Assembly: GCF_964204865.1 (NCBI RefSeq)
Contig: NC_135262.1
Span: 8,618,001 to 8,682,000, forward strand
From: Styela clava
Taxonomy: Eukaryota > Chordata > Ascidiacea > Stolidobranchia > Styelidae
DNA: 64,000 nucleotides
Direction: 5' to 3'
The notes below the pieces were generated by a model. The model did no database searches, had not been told where the DNA came from, and worked only from the letters and a program-made list of their open reading frames with translations. This document shows positions 50,701 to 59,993 of this stretch, piece by piece. The stretch's first letter is position 1, and each line of letters starts with the position of its first letter. The position numbers were made by a program, and so were the translations under genes.

Positions 50701-53700
50701 TCATTTTTGTGTTGTACATCCACAAAAACTAAAACCAAGAGTTGTATTTGATGGAGCATGTCAGTATCGTGGCTACTCATTAAATGAGTCTTTGTTGAGT
50801 GGACCAGATTTGGCAAACTCATTAACCGGTGTTCTTATGAGATTCCGCCAGGAGCGGATTGCTCTAGTAGCAGACATAGAGGCGATGTTTCATCAGATTC
50901 ATGTTGATCCGAAAGACAGAGATGCTCTCAGATTCTTGTGGTGGCCTGGTGGAGATATGTCGAAAGAGCCTATTGATCATAGAATGACTGTACATTTGTT
51001 TGGCTCTAAGAGTTCACCCACTGTTGCTAACTTTTGTCTGAAAAGAGTCGCCCAGGACTTTGGAGGGGAGTTTGACACTGATGTTATCGAAGCCATTGAA
51101 CAAGATTTTTATGTGGATGATTTGTTAAAATCTGTGTGTTCTGAAAATGATGGCCTACGAATGAAACAACAGCTTACTGAAATATTGAAAAAAGGTGGAT
51201 TCAAACTAACGAAGTGGCTTAGCAACAGTGAAAAAATACTGAATAGTATTCCTGAGGATGAGAAGGCCAAGTCTATATTGAATTTGAAGTTTGATGAAAC
51301 ACTGTCTGATCGTGTTCTTGGTGTGTATTGGAAAGTCAGTTTTGACTCATTTGGTTTCAATATAGATATGACATCACCTGATGTGATGACCAAAAGAACT
51401 ACTCTATCGCTTGTTAGTTCGTTATACGATCCACTAGGCTTTGTAGCAGTGGTGGTGATAGTTGCAAAAATCATGCAACGGGATTTATGTAGAAAACGTC
51501 TTGGATGGGATGAGCCTATTCCTGATTGTGACGTTGCAAAATGGGCAAAGTGGCTTGAGCAGCTGAGTGCTTTAAAAGATATTACTATCAATCGATGTGT
51601 AAAGCCCAATGGATTTGGAAGAGTTGTAGTGATGCAAATACATCATTTTGCAGATGCTTTCTCGGTTGCTTATGGTGCAGTGGCTTATTTACGCCTGGTT
51701 AATGAAAATCAAGATATACATTGTGCATTTCTTTTTGGTAAAGCAAGAGTGACACCATTGAAAGCAATTTCCATACCAAGACTTGAACTGACTGCTGCAG
51801 TTTTATCAGTGAAAATAGACCAGATGTTGAGACGGGAACTTCATCTAGGTAATGAATGTGAATCTTTTTTCTGGACAGATTCGACTGCAGTTTTGCAAAG
51901 TATAAGAAATTGCAATAAGCGTTTTCCGGTTTTTGTGGCAAACCGCTTAGCCAAGATTGATGGAGGATCAGAAGTGTCACAATGGCGTTACGTAGCTACA
52001 AAGCAGAATCCAGCTGATGAAGCATCGCGGGGTATCGGTGTAAAGAAGATGGCCACGAAAAGCAGATGGCTCAGTGGGCCTGAATTTTTGTGGAAAGATG
52101 CTGAGCAATGGCCTCAGCCTGTGTCGTTGCCTCCACTGCCTAATGAATTTCAGCTTGTAAAACAATTGCAAGAACCGGTTTGCATGTTAACAGATCAAAG
52201 TGCTACTAATCGACTTGTGGAGCAGTTTTCTGATTTGCATTCGCTGAAAAAGGCGACTGCTTGGATTTTGCGATTCATTTCATTTTTAAGAAGTAAGAAA
52301 AGGGGGGAAAACCTACACAAAGGACCACTGTATGTTGATGAACTGAGGAGAAGTGAATTTGCTCTAATTGAATATGTACAAAGGCAGTCCTTTGGTGAAA
52401 TCATAGATAAATTGTCAAAATCTTCTGATGGATGTATTGATGCTGGAAAAAGGCTGTCATCCAAAAACATCTTGCGGAAATTAACGCCAATGTTGGTGAA
52501 TGGAATTTTACGTGCTGGAGGACGTATTGAGAAAGCTCCAGTGGAATTTGATGTCAAACATCCCATTATACTGCCTTATGACCATCATTTTACCAATTTG
52601 GTGATACTCCAACATCACAAAGAGGTTGGACACTCTGGAATGGGACATACTTGGACATCACTGCGACAAAAATATTGGATTATCAAAGGCGGGGTTGCTG
52701 TCAGAAAAGTTTTGGGGAACTGCATATCATGTCGTAAACGAAATGCACCTCTTGGACAGCAAATTATGGCTGATTTGCCAGATGCTAGATTGGCAGTGAA
52801 CAAACCTGTTTTTTCTGAAGTTGGATGTGATTTTTTTGGACCCTTTTTAGTCAAACAAGGCAGATCAAATGTGAAACGATATGGATGTATATTTACTTGT
52901 ATGTGCACGCGTGCAGTGCATATTGAAGTGGCTTACTCTTTGTCAACGGACTCATTTATCAATGTTTTACGAAAATTCATTGGACGACGTAGTAAGCCAA
53001 GAGCTATATATTCTGACAATGCTGGAAATTTTCAAGCCACAAATAAAGTTCTTTGTGATGAAATAAAGAAGTGGAATCAGCATTATATCAACGATTTCTT
53101 GAGTCAAAGGAACATAGAATGGAACTGGAATTGTCCCACTGACAGTAAAGCAGGTGGATGCTGGGAACGACTCATCCGGTCAATAAGAAAAATACTTGGA
53201 GGATTGCTGAATGATCAAATTCTAACAGATGAAAAATTACATGTTCTTTTTGTTGAAGTCGAATCAATCCTAAATTCAAGACCTCTTTGTCCGGTGACTT
53301 TTGATGTGAATGATGAAGAACCACTAACTCCTAATCATCTGCTGCTATTGAGAGGATCACGAAACGAATCGCCAGGTGTGTTCACTGAAAAGGATTGTTA
53401 CCGCTTCAAATGGAAGCAAGTTCAATACATGGCTGATCAATTTTGGAGAAGATTCAATAAAGAGTATCTTCCAACACTTATTGGAAGACAAAAATGGACT
53501 GTTCAAAAACCAAATTTAAAAATTGGTGATATAGTTATGATTTCTGAAGATGCACCTCGTTGCCAGTGGCTCATGGGGCGAGTTGTTGAAGTGTTTCCTG
53601 ATAAAAATGGGACTGTGCGCCAAGTTAAAGTTAAAACAAAAAATGGCTTTCTTAAAAGACCAATAAACAAATTGTGTTTTATTATTCACAGTGATGCTTA

Positions 53701-53701
53701 A
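47726..53701 (+). CDS. BEL/Pao gag-pol polyprotein
   Basis: Uninterrupted frame from ATG 47726 to TAA 53701, about 1991 residues. Order along the protein: a coiled, charged N-terminal region; gag DUF1759 (about 350-520, LYFSGDSTNYHMFRRNF); CCHC knuckles near 583 (CMYCSMPHDLSKC) and near 617 (CYICLKYGHVASMC); a retropepsin-like protease near 715 with LDVGSA in place of the usual D-S/T-G; reverse transcriptase about 990-1170 with YVDD near 1128; RNase H (FADAF, ELTAA, WTDSTAV); integrase HHCC zinc site near 1630 and DDE core (GCDFFGP, SDNAGNF, GGCWERL); C-terminal DUF5641. It supplies all enzymes for reverse transcription and insertion. No frame breaks, so it may be active. The DVGS protease motif needs checking before the protease is called functional. 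Confidence 0.95.
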   Translation: MSSSDSSQRLIFEILEGRLKDLYLRVESLMMDRKNAVSVQELSKHISETFQALMKFCSENPSAIFEHNANWMESIEQNQAEFDSRVQQWLLAVVKAAADQFSQLEKSTQSSHPSSASSRSSYRRAEAKVKAKLARLELEKIKRKHELQNRINQIHQSIEMLDSEHKVQTADAEEEFWEKSTSSVRMNVDVTDNRFSKDVRHVGSEKANRKVLEVGMVANKTTCESLHLVQSTPVYAQSNVGCAVGKIDAGTLAMAVEDYPVNTESKSVLDDKPSAGVNGPVVPRVLDLPVPSKFEDGNQDNRIPAMYIPNQSVVTNNPDQASVNKTCQPASGRPPDSSQSLSNDVMTLIKHLNRPKPEVLYFSGDSTNYHMFRRNFAAQIDENVDSYAARLSYLLQHCTGEARKLIQSCAKLDPEEGYQKAIKLLEKNYGRTHEVVHSCVKKVVDGPQIKFNDHEKLKEFVRTLEDCKLTLKGINKENEMDNLQILARASNRLFPSMRMAWKRRVGKIIARDEEPAFQDFIEFVTEEETAVNSSFSQMMDDYVSVVEKPMKTYRIRTMAHNVTETVSEKKMQLSSSGEHTRTKCMYCSMPHDLSKCEKFKKKPIVERIKFMRARRLCYICLKYGHVASMCRSKLSCGVDGCTAKHNRLIHRSFQENNEPDQEQSTNGEKENISPASMPESSLCQATESNRSVYFCVVPVKVSGNDREVETYAFLDVGSAITLCSDKLIDMLGLHREPADISLTTVNGESKIHGGSKVQLRVESCDGKEVMDLPEVFSIDKLPVKANAPLSMNDKNRMAHLRGLNLSNIDNAEVLLMIGANVPEAFCVQEVRRGRPRQPIAWKTPFGWTLIGPKIERSELLSFNVNFMKNDENDLLQIQLERMWKTDFIDSQKMSDTAMSREDRYALNLMHEAIKFENGHYQLPLLWRPHARTLPNNRDLAMSRLSSLKRKLVRDDDLRLKYVEIVQDYIAKGYAEKVTKCNLKECNQIWYIPHFCVVHPQKLKPRVVFDGACQYRGYSLNESLLSGPDLANSLTGVLMRFRQERIALVADIEAMFHQIHVDPKDRDALRFLWWPGGDMSKEPIDHRMTVHLFGSKSSPTVANFCLKRVAQDFGGEFDTDVIEAIEQDFYVDDLLKSVCSENDGLRMKQQLTEILKKGGFKLTKWLSNSEKILNSIPEDEKAKSILNLKFDETLSDRVLGVYWKVSFDSFGFNIDMTSPDVMTKRTTLSLVSSLYDPLGFVAVVVIVAKIMQRDLCRKRLGWDEPIPDCDVAKWAKWLEQLSALKDITINRCVKPNGFGRVVVMQIHHFADAFSVAYGAVAYLRLVNENQDIHCAFLFGKARVTPLKAISIPRLELTAAVLSVKIDQMLRRELHLGNECESFFWTDSTAVLQSIRNCNKRFPVFVANRLAKIDGGSEVSQWRYVATKQNPADEASRGIGVKKMATKSRWLSGPEFLWKDAEQWPQPVSLPPLPNEFQLVKQLQEPVCMLTDQSATNRLVEQFSDLHSLKKATAWILRFISFLRSKKRGENLHKGPLYVDELRRSEFALIEYVQRQSFGEIIDKLSKSSDGCIDAGKRLSSKNILRKLTPMLVNGILRAGGRIEKAPVEFDVKHPIILPYDHHFTNLVILQHHKEVGHSGMGHTWTSLRQKYWIIKGGVAVRKVLGNCISCRKRNAPLGQQIMADLPDARLAVNKPVFSEVGCDFFGPFLVKQGRSNVKRYGCIFTCMCTRAVHIEVAYSLSTDSFINVLRKFIGRRSKPRAIYSDNAGNFQATNKVLCDEIKKWNQHYINDFLSQRNIEWNWNCPTDSKAGGCWERLIRSIRKILGGLLNDQILTDEKLHVLFVEVESILNSRPLCPVTFDVNDEEPLTPNHLLLLRGSRNESPGVFTEKDCYRFKWKQVQYMADQFWRRFNKEYLPTLIGRQKWTVQKPNLKIGDIVMISEDAPRCQWLMGRVVEVFPDKNGTVRQVKVKTKNGFLKRPINKLCFIIHSDA

Positions 53702-53786
53702 ATTGTGAACTTGGATATTGTGGTTTGTGAGGTGACGTAATTGAATTTGAATTTTTGAAAATGGCTCATATCTAATTATCCATTTT

Positions 53787-53797
53787 GGAGGGGAGAA
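53787..53797 (+). other. polypurine tract of the BEL/Pao element
   Basis: GGAGGGGAGAA ends exactly at the 3' LTR start, the expected primer for plus-strand synthesis. Confidence 0.85.
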
Positions 53798-54570
53798 TGT
53801 TACGTCACGATCCACAGGATCCAAGTATTATTGTTTGGCAATAATATTGTTGCCACGTGTAGGCGCTGTTAAGTCGAGTTCGCCGCCATTAATGGATATT
53901 GCACCATACTTTGCTGCTGTTTTGCTGCCAAGTCAAGTTTTTAAAGTTTCTTTGTGTTGGTATTATTGTGATTTAATTATTGTGTTTATCTTGTAGATGA
54001 CTTAGACATCTAAATTAGTTAGTAACTGGATTTATTGGGTTGTTGCCCTTGGTGTTAAGATATTGTGCCGTACATTTGTTACTGTGAAGAAAGTGTACTG
54101 ATGTTTCCAGAATGTATTATGCAATGATTTTTGGGTAAGAATGCTAGTACTTTAAGTTGCATAATTTGAAGTTCACTGATGTATGTGTATTAAATATTGT
54201 CATTGTTAACAGATTGTGAAGTATTCTCGTGGATTCACAAAGTTTTCTTACCCGGTGTCATAAATATTATCGGTATGTTGTTTATATTTGGATCATTGCT
54301 GAATTTGGTATTATTTAGTTTTATAAGTGTTCTAAGACATGTTATTTTGTTTTAGAAAACCGTCTTCCATCTTTCATTTCCGTCTATTGTGATGTTTGTG
54401 TATTGCTGAGCATTTCATGTTATGCTATCAATTCTTCGAATTACAATTTCATTACAAGTTTTCAACAATTGGTTGTGTTTGGACAAGGATTTGGGAGATG
54501 CGTTTTCGATTTGTTAGTTTTCTCTATGTGACACCTTGTGCTACCGGGTCACGTTGAAAGGGAGGTTACA
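53798..54570 (+). repeat. 3' LTR of the BEL/Pao element
   Basis: 773 bases, TGTTACG...GGTTACA, followed by the ACTAC duplication at 54571-54575. One base difference from the 5' LTR was found by eye. Confidence 0.95.
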
Positions 54571-54575
54571 ACTAC

Positions 54576-55522
54576 TGTCACATGGCCGACGCTTAAAAAC
54601 AGAGGAGTGTTTTTACTAAAATAAAGGCACAAAGCGTAGAAAAAGAGTTTGAATCTCGGGATCCCAACCCCAGTTGGATTAGCTAAAAAAAACGCAAAAC
54701 GGTCCTCCATTAGATACAAATATACGCTAAAATGTATCAGCATGACAGGGTTTGGACCACCCTGGTCTACCTTATCGAAAAACTCCCGACTCCGCTGACC
54801 ACTAGCTAGATCGTTGAAATGCGATCGTGGAACCGCCACATATATACTGTAAAGTAAATAGTTCATTGGACCAATTGTTGAAGAGAAAAGAATTTTTTTT
54901 AAAACAAAAATGCAGCAGCAGGGAGAATATACTAGAATAAAATAACAACAACAGTTTAAGTAAACGACTCATAGGCCCATTTCGTGTCCAAAAAAAAGTT
55001 TCAGTGTTTATTTTTAATAAGGAAGGTTAATATGATACTTGAAGACAAAAAATAGGCGAACATTTTGAAGTTTGAGTCGTCTGGTGAACTCGTAATATTT
55101 TAATAAACACCGATAAACTATATAAAATTCTGCTCTAAAATTTCTGTGATGCCCACGGTTTTATATTGGCCGGGGCTTTTCTTCTTCCCCCTAAAATATT
55201 GGTGTTGAATAAAAATACGTTACTCGTTATTATGATATTCTGATGTTCACAAAAACACTCGAACTACTTTATATAATATAATATATATATTATCGAAGCT
55301 TTTCATACGATCTTGTTCTGAGCGGATACAGTGTATACAAAGTAGTAAGAACGTAAACACAACTGCAATCGAAGTAGGCTTGTTTAGTTGTCAAACAAGA
55401 GTTTCGAGCAGCCGAATGTGCATTTAAGCGTGAACGCGTGCGTTGAAAGAATCAGAGGAGTCATTCGACAAGTCCTCGCAGTGAAATAAGCAGTATTAAT
55501 AAGAAGTATTATTGCTGACAAA
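54576..55522. other. intergenic, upstream of the desulfhydrase gene
   Basis: No gene recognised. The promoter of the next gene must lie here, but no defined element stands out. Confidence 0.4.
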
Positions 55523-58500
55523 ATGGAAGGGTACAACAGACTGGTAGAATATGTCCCACCAGAATGGTGTAGAAAACTAAAAGTGCTGCCAAAGTTCAGG
55601 ATTCCGGTAAGCGTTAGATCATATATATATACACTAAATTTCTGTACTCGACTTTAGAAAAGTTGACCAGATATTGCGACCAGCCTTCCGTATGATTAGG
55701 CGCCTAAATCGAATGCTTTTCCCAACATAACGATTCACGTTCGCTCCGCACAAAGTCCTTTAATTCCTTGTTTTGCGTTTAGAAAAATGTGAAAGAGTGT
55801 TTGACTCTAAGGGCTTTAACTGAATTATTTCATTGAGATTTATCTGGAAATGCATCTTAAAAATGGATCTAATCAGAAATATTACAAAAGATTGATCAGA
55901 TTAGTAATATTTAATCATTTGAAAGTTGAATGTAAAAATTCGCATTTTTTATGAAATTTACAAGTTACGCCATACTTACCTACAAATGGGAATTTGCAGC
56001 TATAAAATCTAGTTTTATTAATTCGTCATGTTATTAATCCAATATTAGTAGTAGTAGCACAACTCGAAAAGATTTATTAAAGTTGTGTTTTAGATCAGTC
56101 ACGAACCGGATAACATTGGCATAGAAGTTTCGACTGTAACGGATGTGTACCGCATCTAAGATTTACCTTGTCAATCAATCCTTTGTATTAATAGAGTGAA
56201 ATCATTAAATTGGGCATTTGCCATATATCGTGATTATGATTTGTCTCGACAAGCGACAAGTCTTAGCAATGCTTCTTTGTATCAACCGAACTTTGACGCG
56301 TTTCCGTCTCCATACGAGAGTTTAGAATATTGTGCTTATGGATTAGTGTTGGTGTCCTCATTCCAACTCTGTATGAACGTCTAATGATAGTACGAGGGTA
56401 AGGACACGCAGATAGGGACATTCGTCCCTACCAGTGATTTCCCTACACACCCCTGGAAATTTCAACACCCCGCCCCCTTACCCCCCCACTAATTTTTAGG
56501 TGTGACACCATACTTTAATTCTTAACGTAAATAAAAATGTATTCGAATATTCAGAAAGTGGCTTATAGTCATATGCCGGTGAAGATGATCAGTCCAATAC
56601 ATAACACATTTTTATAAGTTACAAATAGTTTTATTACTATTAACAACTATATCTACCACTCCCTAAATTTGGAAACACCCCCGCTAAAATAAAAAAGCTG
56701 AGGAACATACGGGTCCCTACAGACTCTGCTAAATTGACCGATAGTAAGTAATTCGAAGATGCGATTTTCGAAGATAATTTTTAGCCTTCTTTCCCCGACA
56801 GCTTGCAATGACACCAACTCCTATTCACGAATGGAAAATCGAAGATATTCCGGAAGCTTTCCAATTGTTCGTTAAACGAGACGATTTGACGGGATGTTTA
56901 CTAAGTGGAAACAAGGTATTGCCATTCGCTGTTCAAAAATGGCATATTCAGTTGACCTTCCTTCTGTAGTAACTTTTACTATTATCTAGGTTAGAAAATT
57001 GGAATTTCTGTTAGCTGATGCCAAAGCAAAAGGTTGTACAAGCGTGGTTACGAGCGGATCTACGCAATCAAACCACGCAAGAAGTACCTTAATCGCTGCC
57101 AAACAAGTCGGGATGGATTGTCACTTGATACTGAGGGATATAAACGAGGTTCAACTATATTTCATGAGATTAAGAATGTTTATATATTTTTAAAAACTAA
57201 ATTAACTCAACAAAAATAGTTATATCACATATTTGCTGTGATTATTTTATTATTAAATTCGGGGCTCCCGAAATATGCGAACCAAGATGGCGGACATCGG
57301 AATGTAATATGCGTACTAGGTTAGGGTTAGGCCATAATTTTAGGTATAAATACTACGGGAGGCTTTTGGCTAGTCTTCGAACTGATAATAGGACTAAAAT
57401 AAGCAAAATTGGGAAAAAATTATCGCCTAACCCTAACCTGTTACCCATGTTACGTTCCGATATCCGCCATCTTGGTTCGCATACTCCGGGAGCACCTTAA
57501 ATTCTGTATACGAATTTTGGTCTTGCTCCCAACATAAATAGATTTGGTGAAAGAATTTGCATTCAAATGCCTTAATATCTATTGATATTCGATTTAAAAT
57601 TTGATACCCAAAGGTTTTTCAAATTGTAAAATTGCTACGTCGAAAGATTGTTTACAGGTACATCCCACTGTTTTATTTAATTAGTGCATCCGTTTCACCA
57701 AACCTTGCAAATCATTGTAGAACTGCACAACAACAGTTCCGAGTGGCAACTTTCTGCTAATGGAATCTGCCAACCCGAATATACATCTTTTGCCATGGAC
57801 ATCTTTCAAAGATGAACAAGTTTCTGAGAAACGAAACGTACTTGTAAATCATATTCGGTAAGTATAATCTTTTAATATTATATGGTATTATCATTATTCG
57901 ATTTTAAGTCTTGTAACTTTTTTATCAGAAAAACTACCGGCAAAGCACCTTATAGTATACCACCTGGTGGAGACAACGAACTAGGAGTATACGGGTATAT
58001 ACGAGCGTGGGAAGAAATGATGGAGCAAAACATTGACAAAAATTTCGATGATGTCGTAGTTGCAACCGGAACTTCCGGTACAACCTGTGGCCTTGCGATT
58101 GGAAATTATTTGACCGGTAGTAAATTGAAGTAATCCATTAATATTGTTGTAAAATTCTTGATCTATGATAAAATACACCCAAATTTTCATCGTATCTTTT
58201 TGACAGATTGCACGGAATTGTTATATCGCGAACAAAAGAAATGGTGCATAATTTGATTGATGAAAAATTAAAAAATTTCGGATTGAACGCACAAGCTCAA
58301 GATATTGTCGATATTATTGAAGGACATGTTGGAGGAGGATATAGCGTTTTCACAAAAGAGGAAATTGGTTTGTTCAAATTTTTATTATGTATCTTTCGGC
58401 TGCGTTTTAAATATATATATGTGTATGAAATACTAAGCGACATGGCTACTTATTATGGCTTCTTTTCAGCCTACTATCTGAAAATTGCCAAAACAACGGG

Positions 58501-58842
58501 TATATATTGTGACCCTGTATATGTTGGAAAAGCAATTAAAGGTCTAATGGACGAATTGAAGAACACTCCGAAACGATTCAAAGGAAAGCGGATTCTTTTT
58601 ATTCATACCGGTAAGCGGAATTTTATTTGCACATGCAAAATTTCCTTTATGCATTTAAAATAAATTACCTTTCGTCTTTTTTATCACTTTCACTAGCCTA
58701 AAATTTATTTTTCGAGCATGTTGGCTCTTTTTCAGGAGGCATATTCGGAATGATGGATACTAACAGTGCCCAATTTATTAGAGACCAGGAAAAATCAAGT
58801 CGAATCAAACAATGGAGCGAAGCATTTCCCGAAGACGTTTAA
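55523..58842 (+). CDS. D-cysteine desulfhydrase / ACC deaminase-family PLP enzyme, 8 exons
   Basis: Fold-type II PLP enzyme family that degrades D-cysteine to pyruvate, H2S and ammonia; some members deaminate 1-aminocyclopropane-1-carboxylate. Exons are 55523-55606, 56802-56915, 56990-57148, 57721-57857, 57929-58129, 58207-58367, 58470-58610 and 58736-58842 (TAA), all in phase, 367 codons (bacterial DcyD is about 330). Motifs: TPTPIHEW, KRDDLTGCLLSGNKVRKLEF with the PLP-binding lysine in GNK, then VTSGSTQSNHAR, PGGDNELGVYGY, ATGTSGTTCGL (phosphate-cup region) and the C-terminal FIHTGGIFGMMD. The start is the first ATG and gives a short N-terminal extension without an obvious targeting peptide. 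Intron 3 houses a MITE. AATAAA at 58914-58919 fits the 3' end. The true substrate (D-Cys or ACC) cannot be decided from sequence; animals do not use ACC as a hormone, so D-Cys is more likely. Confidence 0.92.
56494..56680. repeat. dispersed repeat related to 2576-2760
   Basis: Shares CAGAAAGTGGCT, TTACAAATAGTTTTAT and TATCTAC with 2640-2760 in the same order. A CAGTGATTTCCC motif at 56432 may be its hAT-like left end. Lies in intron 1 of the desulfhydrase gene. Confidence 0.5.
57261..57496. mobile_element. MITE with 8-bp duplication TTAAATTC, CTAACCCTAACC family
   Basis: Long imperfect inverted arms: left GCTCCCGAAATATGCGAACC and AAGATGGCGGACATCGGAA, right TTCCGATATCCGCCATCTTG and GGTTCGCATACTCCGGGAGC. 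Perfect 8-bp direct repeats TTAAATTC flank it (57253-57260 and 57497-57504). Each arm includes a telomere-like tract (GGTTAGGGTTAGGC on the left, GCCTAACCCTAACC on the right). In intron 3 of the desulfhydrase gene. Confidence 0.9.
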
Positions 58843-58913
58843 AGAATCTTTTTAATTATATCTAGTTTTTAGTACAGAAAAGTTAAAGATTACATAAATG
58901 TTAATTGTCTAAA

Positions 58914-58919
58914 AATAAA
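58914..58919 (+). terminator. polyadenylation signal of the desulfhydrase gene
   Basis: AATAAA 72 bases after the TAA stop. Confidence 0.6.
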
Positions 58920-59993
58920 TGATATCAATATGTGATTTCGGTAACACTAAAGTTTGTAGTTATTTGATGCCTCCGGAAATGCACGGCCATGACGCGTCTG
59001 CAATTAACAAGTGTGTGCGGACTGTTAACATATTTGTACAATTTTTTTAATAAACATTTAATGAAAAAAAAAACTTCGTGCTGAAGATTGGCCTTACAGC
59101 TGTACATTTTAGTAACTCGTTCGCTACACAATTTCCCACCTGACAAAACTGTGTCATTTCTAAAGGTGGTCGAGCAAAAAGCCTCTGCATGGTGGACTAC
59201 AGACTAGTCAAAAGTATGGGGATTACAAAAAAATATGTTAGAACGGTAAACGTTTGAATTACCCACTGACAGTTGCAAAATTACTCCATTTGAAGGTAAT
59301 TACTCTCAGTTTGGGAACCACTGATCCAATTAAACTTAACGCCAATAAGATGATATAATTTAGCAAATATGGTGAAATGTGCAGAAAGAGAATTGACCTA
59401 ATAATCGTAAGCTAATTCTGGTTTAATAATCGTTCAATTCAACTCTATCAACGATTTTCTTTTACAAAATAACACTGCCGCACCGGCTAGTCGAGCCTAT
59501 TTGGTAATTCTTAACTCTGGTATGCTAATGTATCTGGAATATTTCGATTACCGTGTCATGGTTTCAAAACAGTAGCTAGCAGAATAGAGAATTCCAGATA
59601 AAGATTATATAATTCATGAAGTGGAGGCTAGACTTTTTGTATTAAACCGGAAAGATTCGTTGCGAGGGTTTATAATCAGTAGTATATACATAAAGTTAAA
59701 AAATATTTTATCATTAATATTTAAATAGCATGTATAAATATATTTATATCGTTTAACATTTTTATTTCATTTTACCAATTTTAGTTTCGGTTTTTCACTA
59801 CTATTGTCAATTTAATAAATCCAATCCGGATATTCAAATATATTATCATACCACCACATTCGCATACTTTACTGGAAATAATGTCATGGAGAAGTGACGC
59901 CCGTTGGTAAGACCGCTGTTTAGTTTGAGAATCACCAAGCTGAAGTTATTTTTCTTGTTGGCTTTACCTTCGGGAGTAATATAAGAAATCAAA
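58920..59993. other. intergenic, upstream of IFT56
   Basis: No gene recognised. A TTTGGGAACCACTG motif ending at 59322 looks like one hAT terminus without a partner. Confidence 0.4.

Larger units (their letters stand above)
46846..54570 (+). mobile_element. full-length BEL/Pao LTR retrotransposon
   Basis: 7.7-kb element with 773-bp LTRs at both ends, TG...CA termini, a 5-bp duplication ACTAC, one long gag-pol frame, and a purine tract GGAGGGGAGAA just before the 3' LTR. The domain order protease, reverse transcriptase, RNase H, integrase, and the gag type (DUF1759) place it in BEL/Pao. No env-like frame follows pol. The LTRs differ at one base that I can find, which implies a very recent insertion. 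Confidence 0.97.

Noticed and set aside
59880-59993. Possible RFX X-box upstream of the ciliary gene IFT56
   Set aside because: The best candidate half-sites (GTGACG and TTGGTAAG) do not match the X-box consensus well enough.
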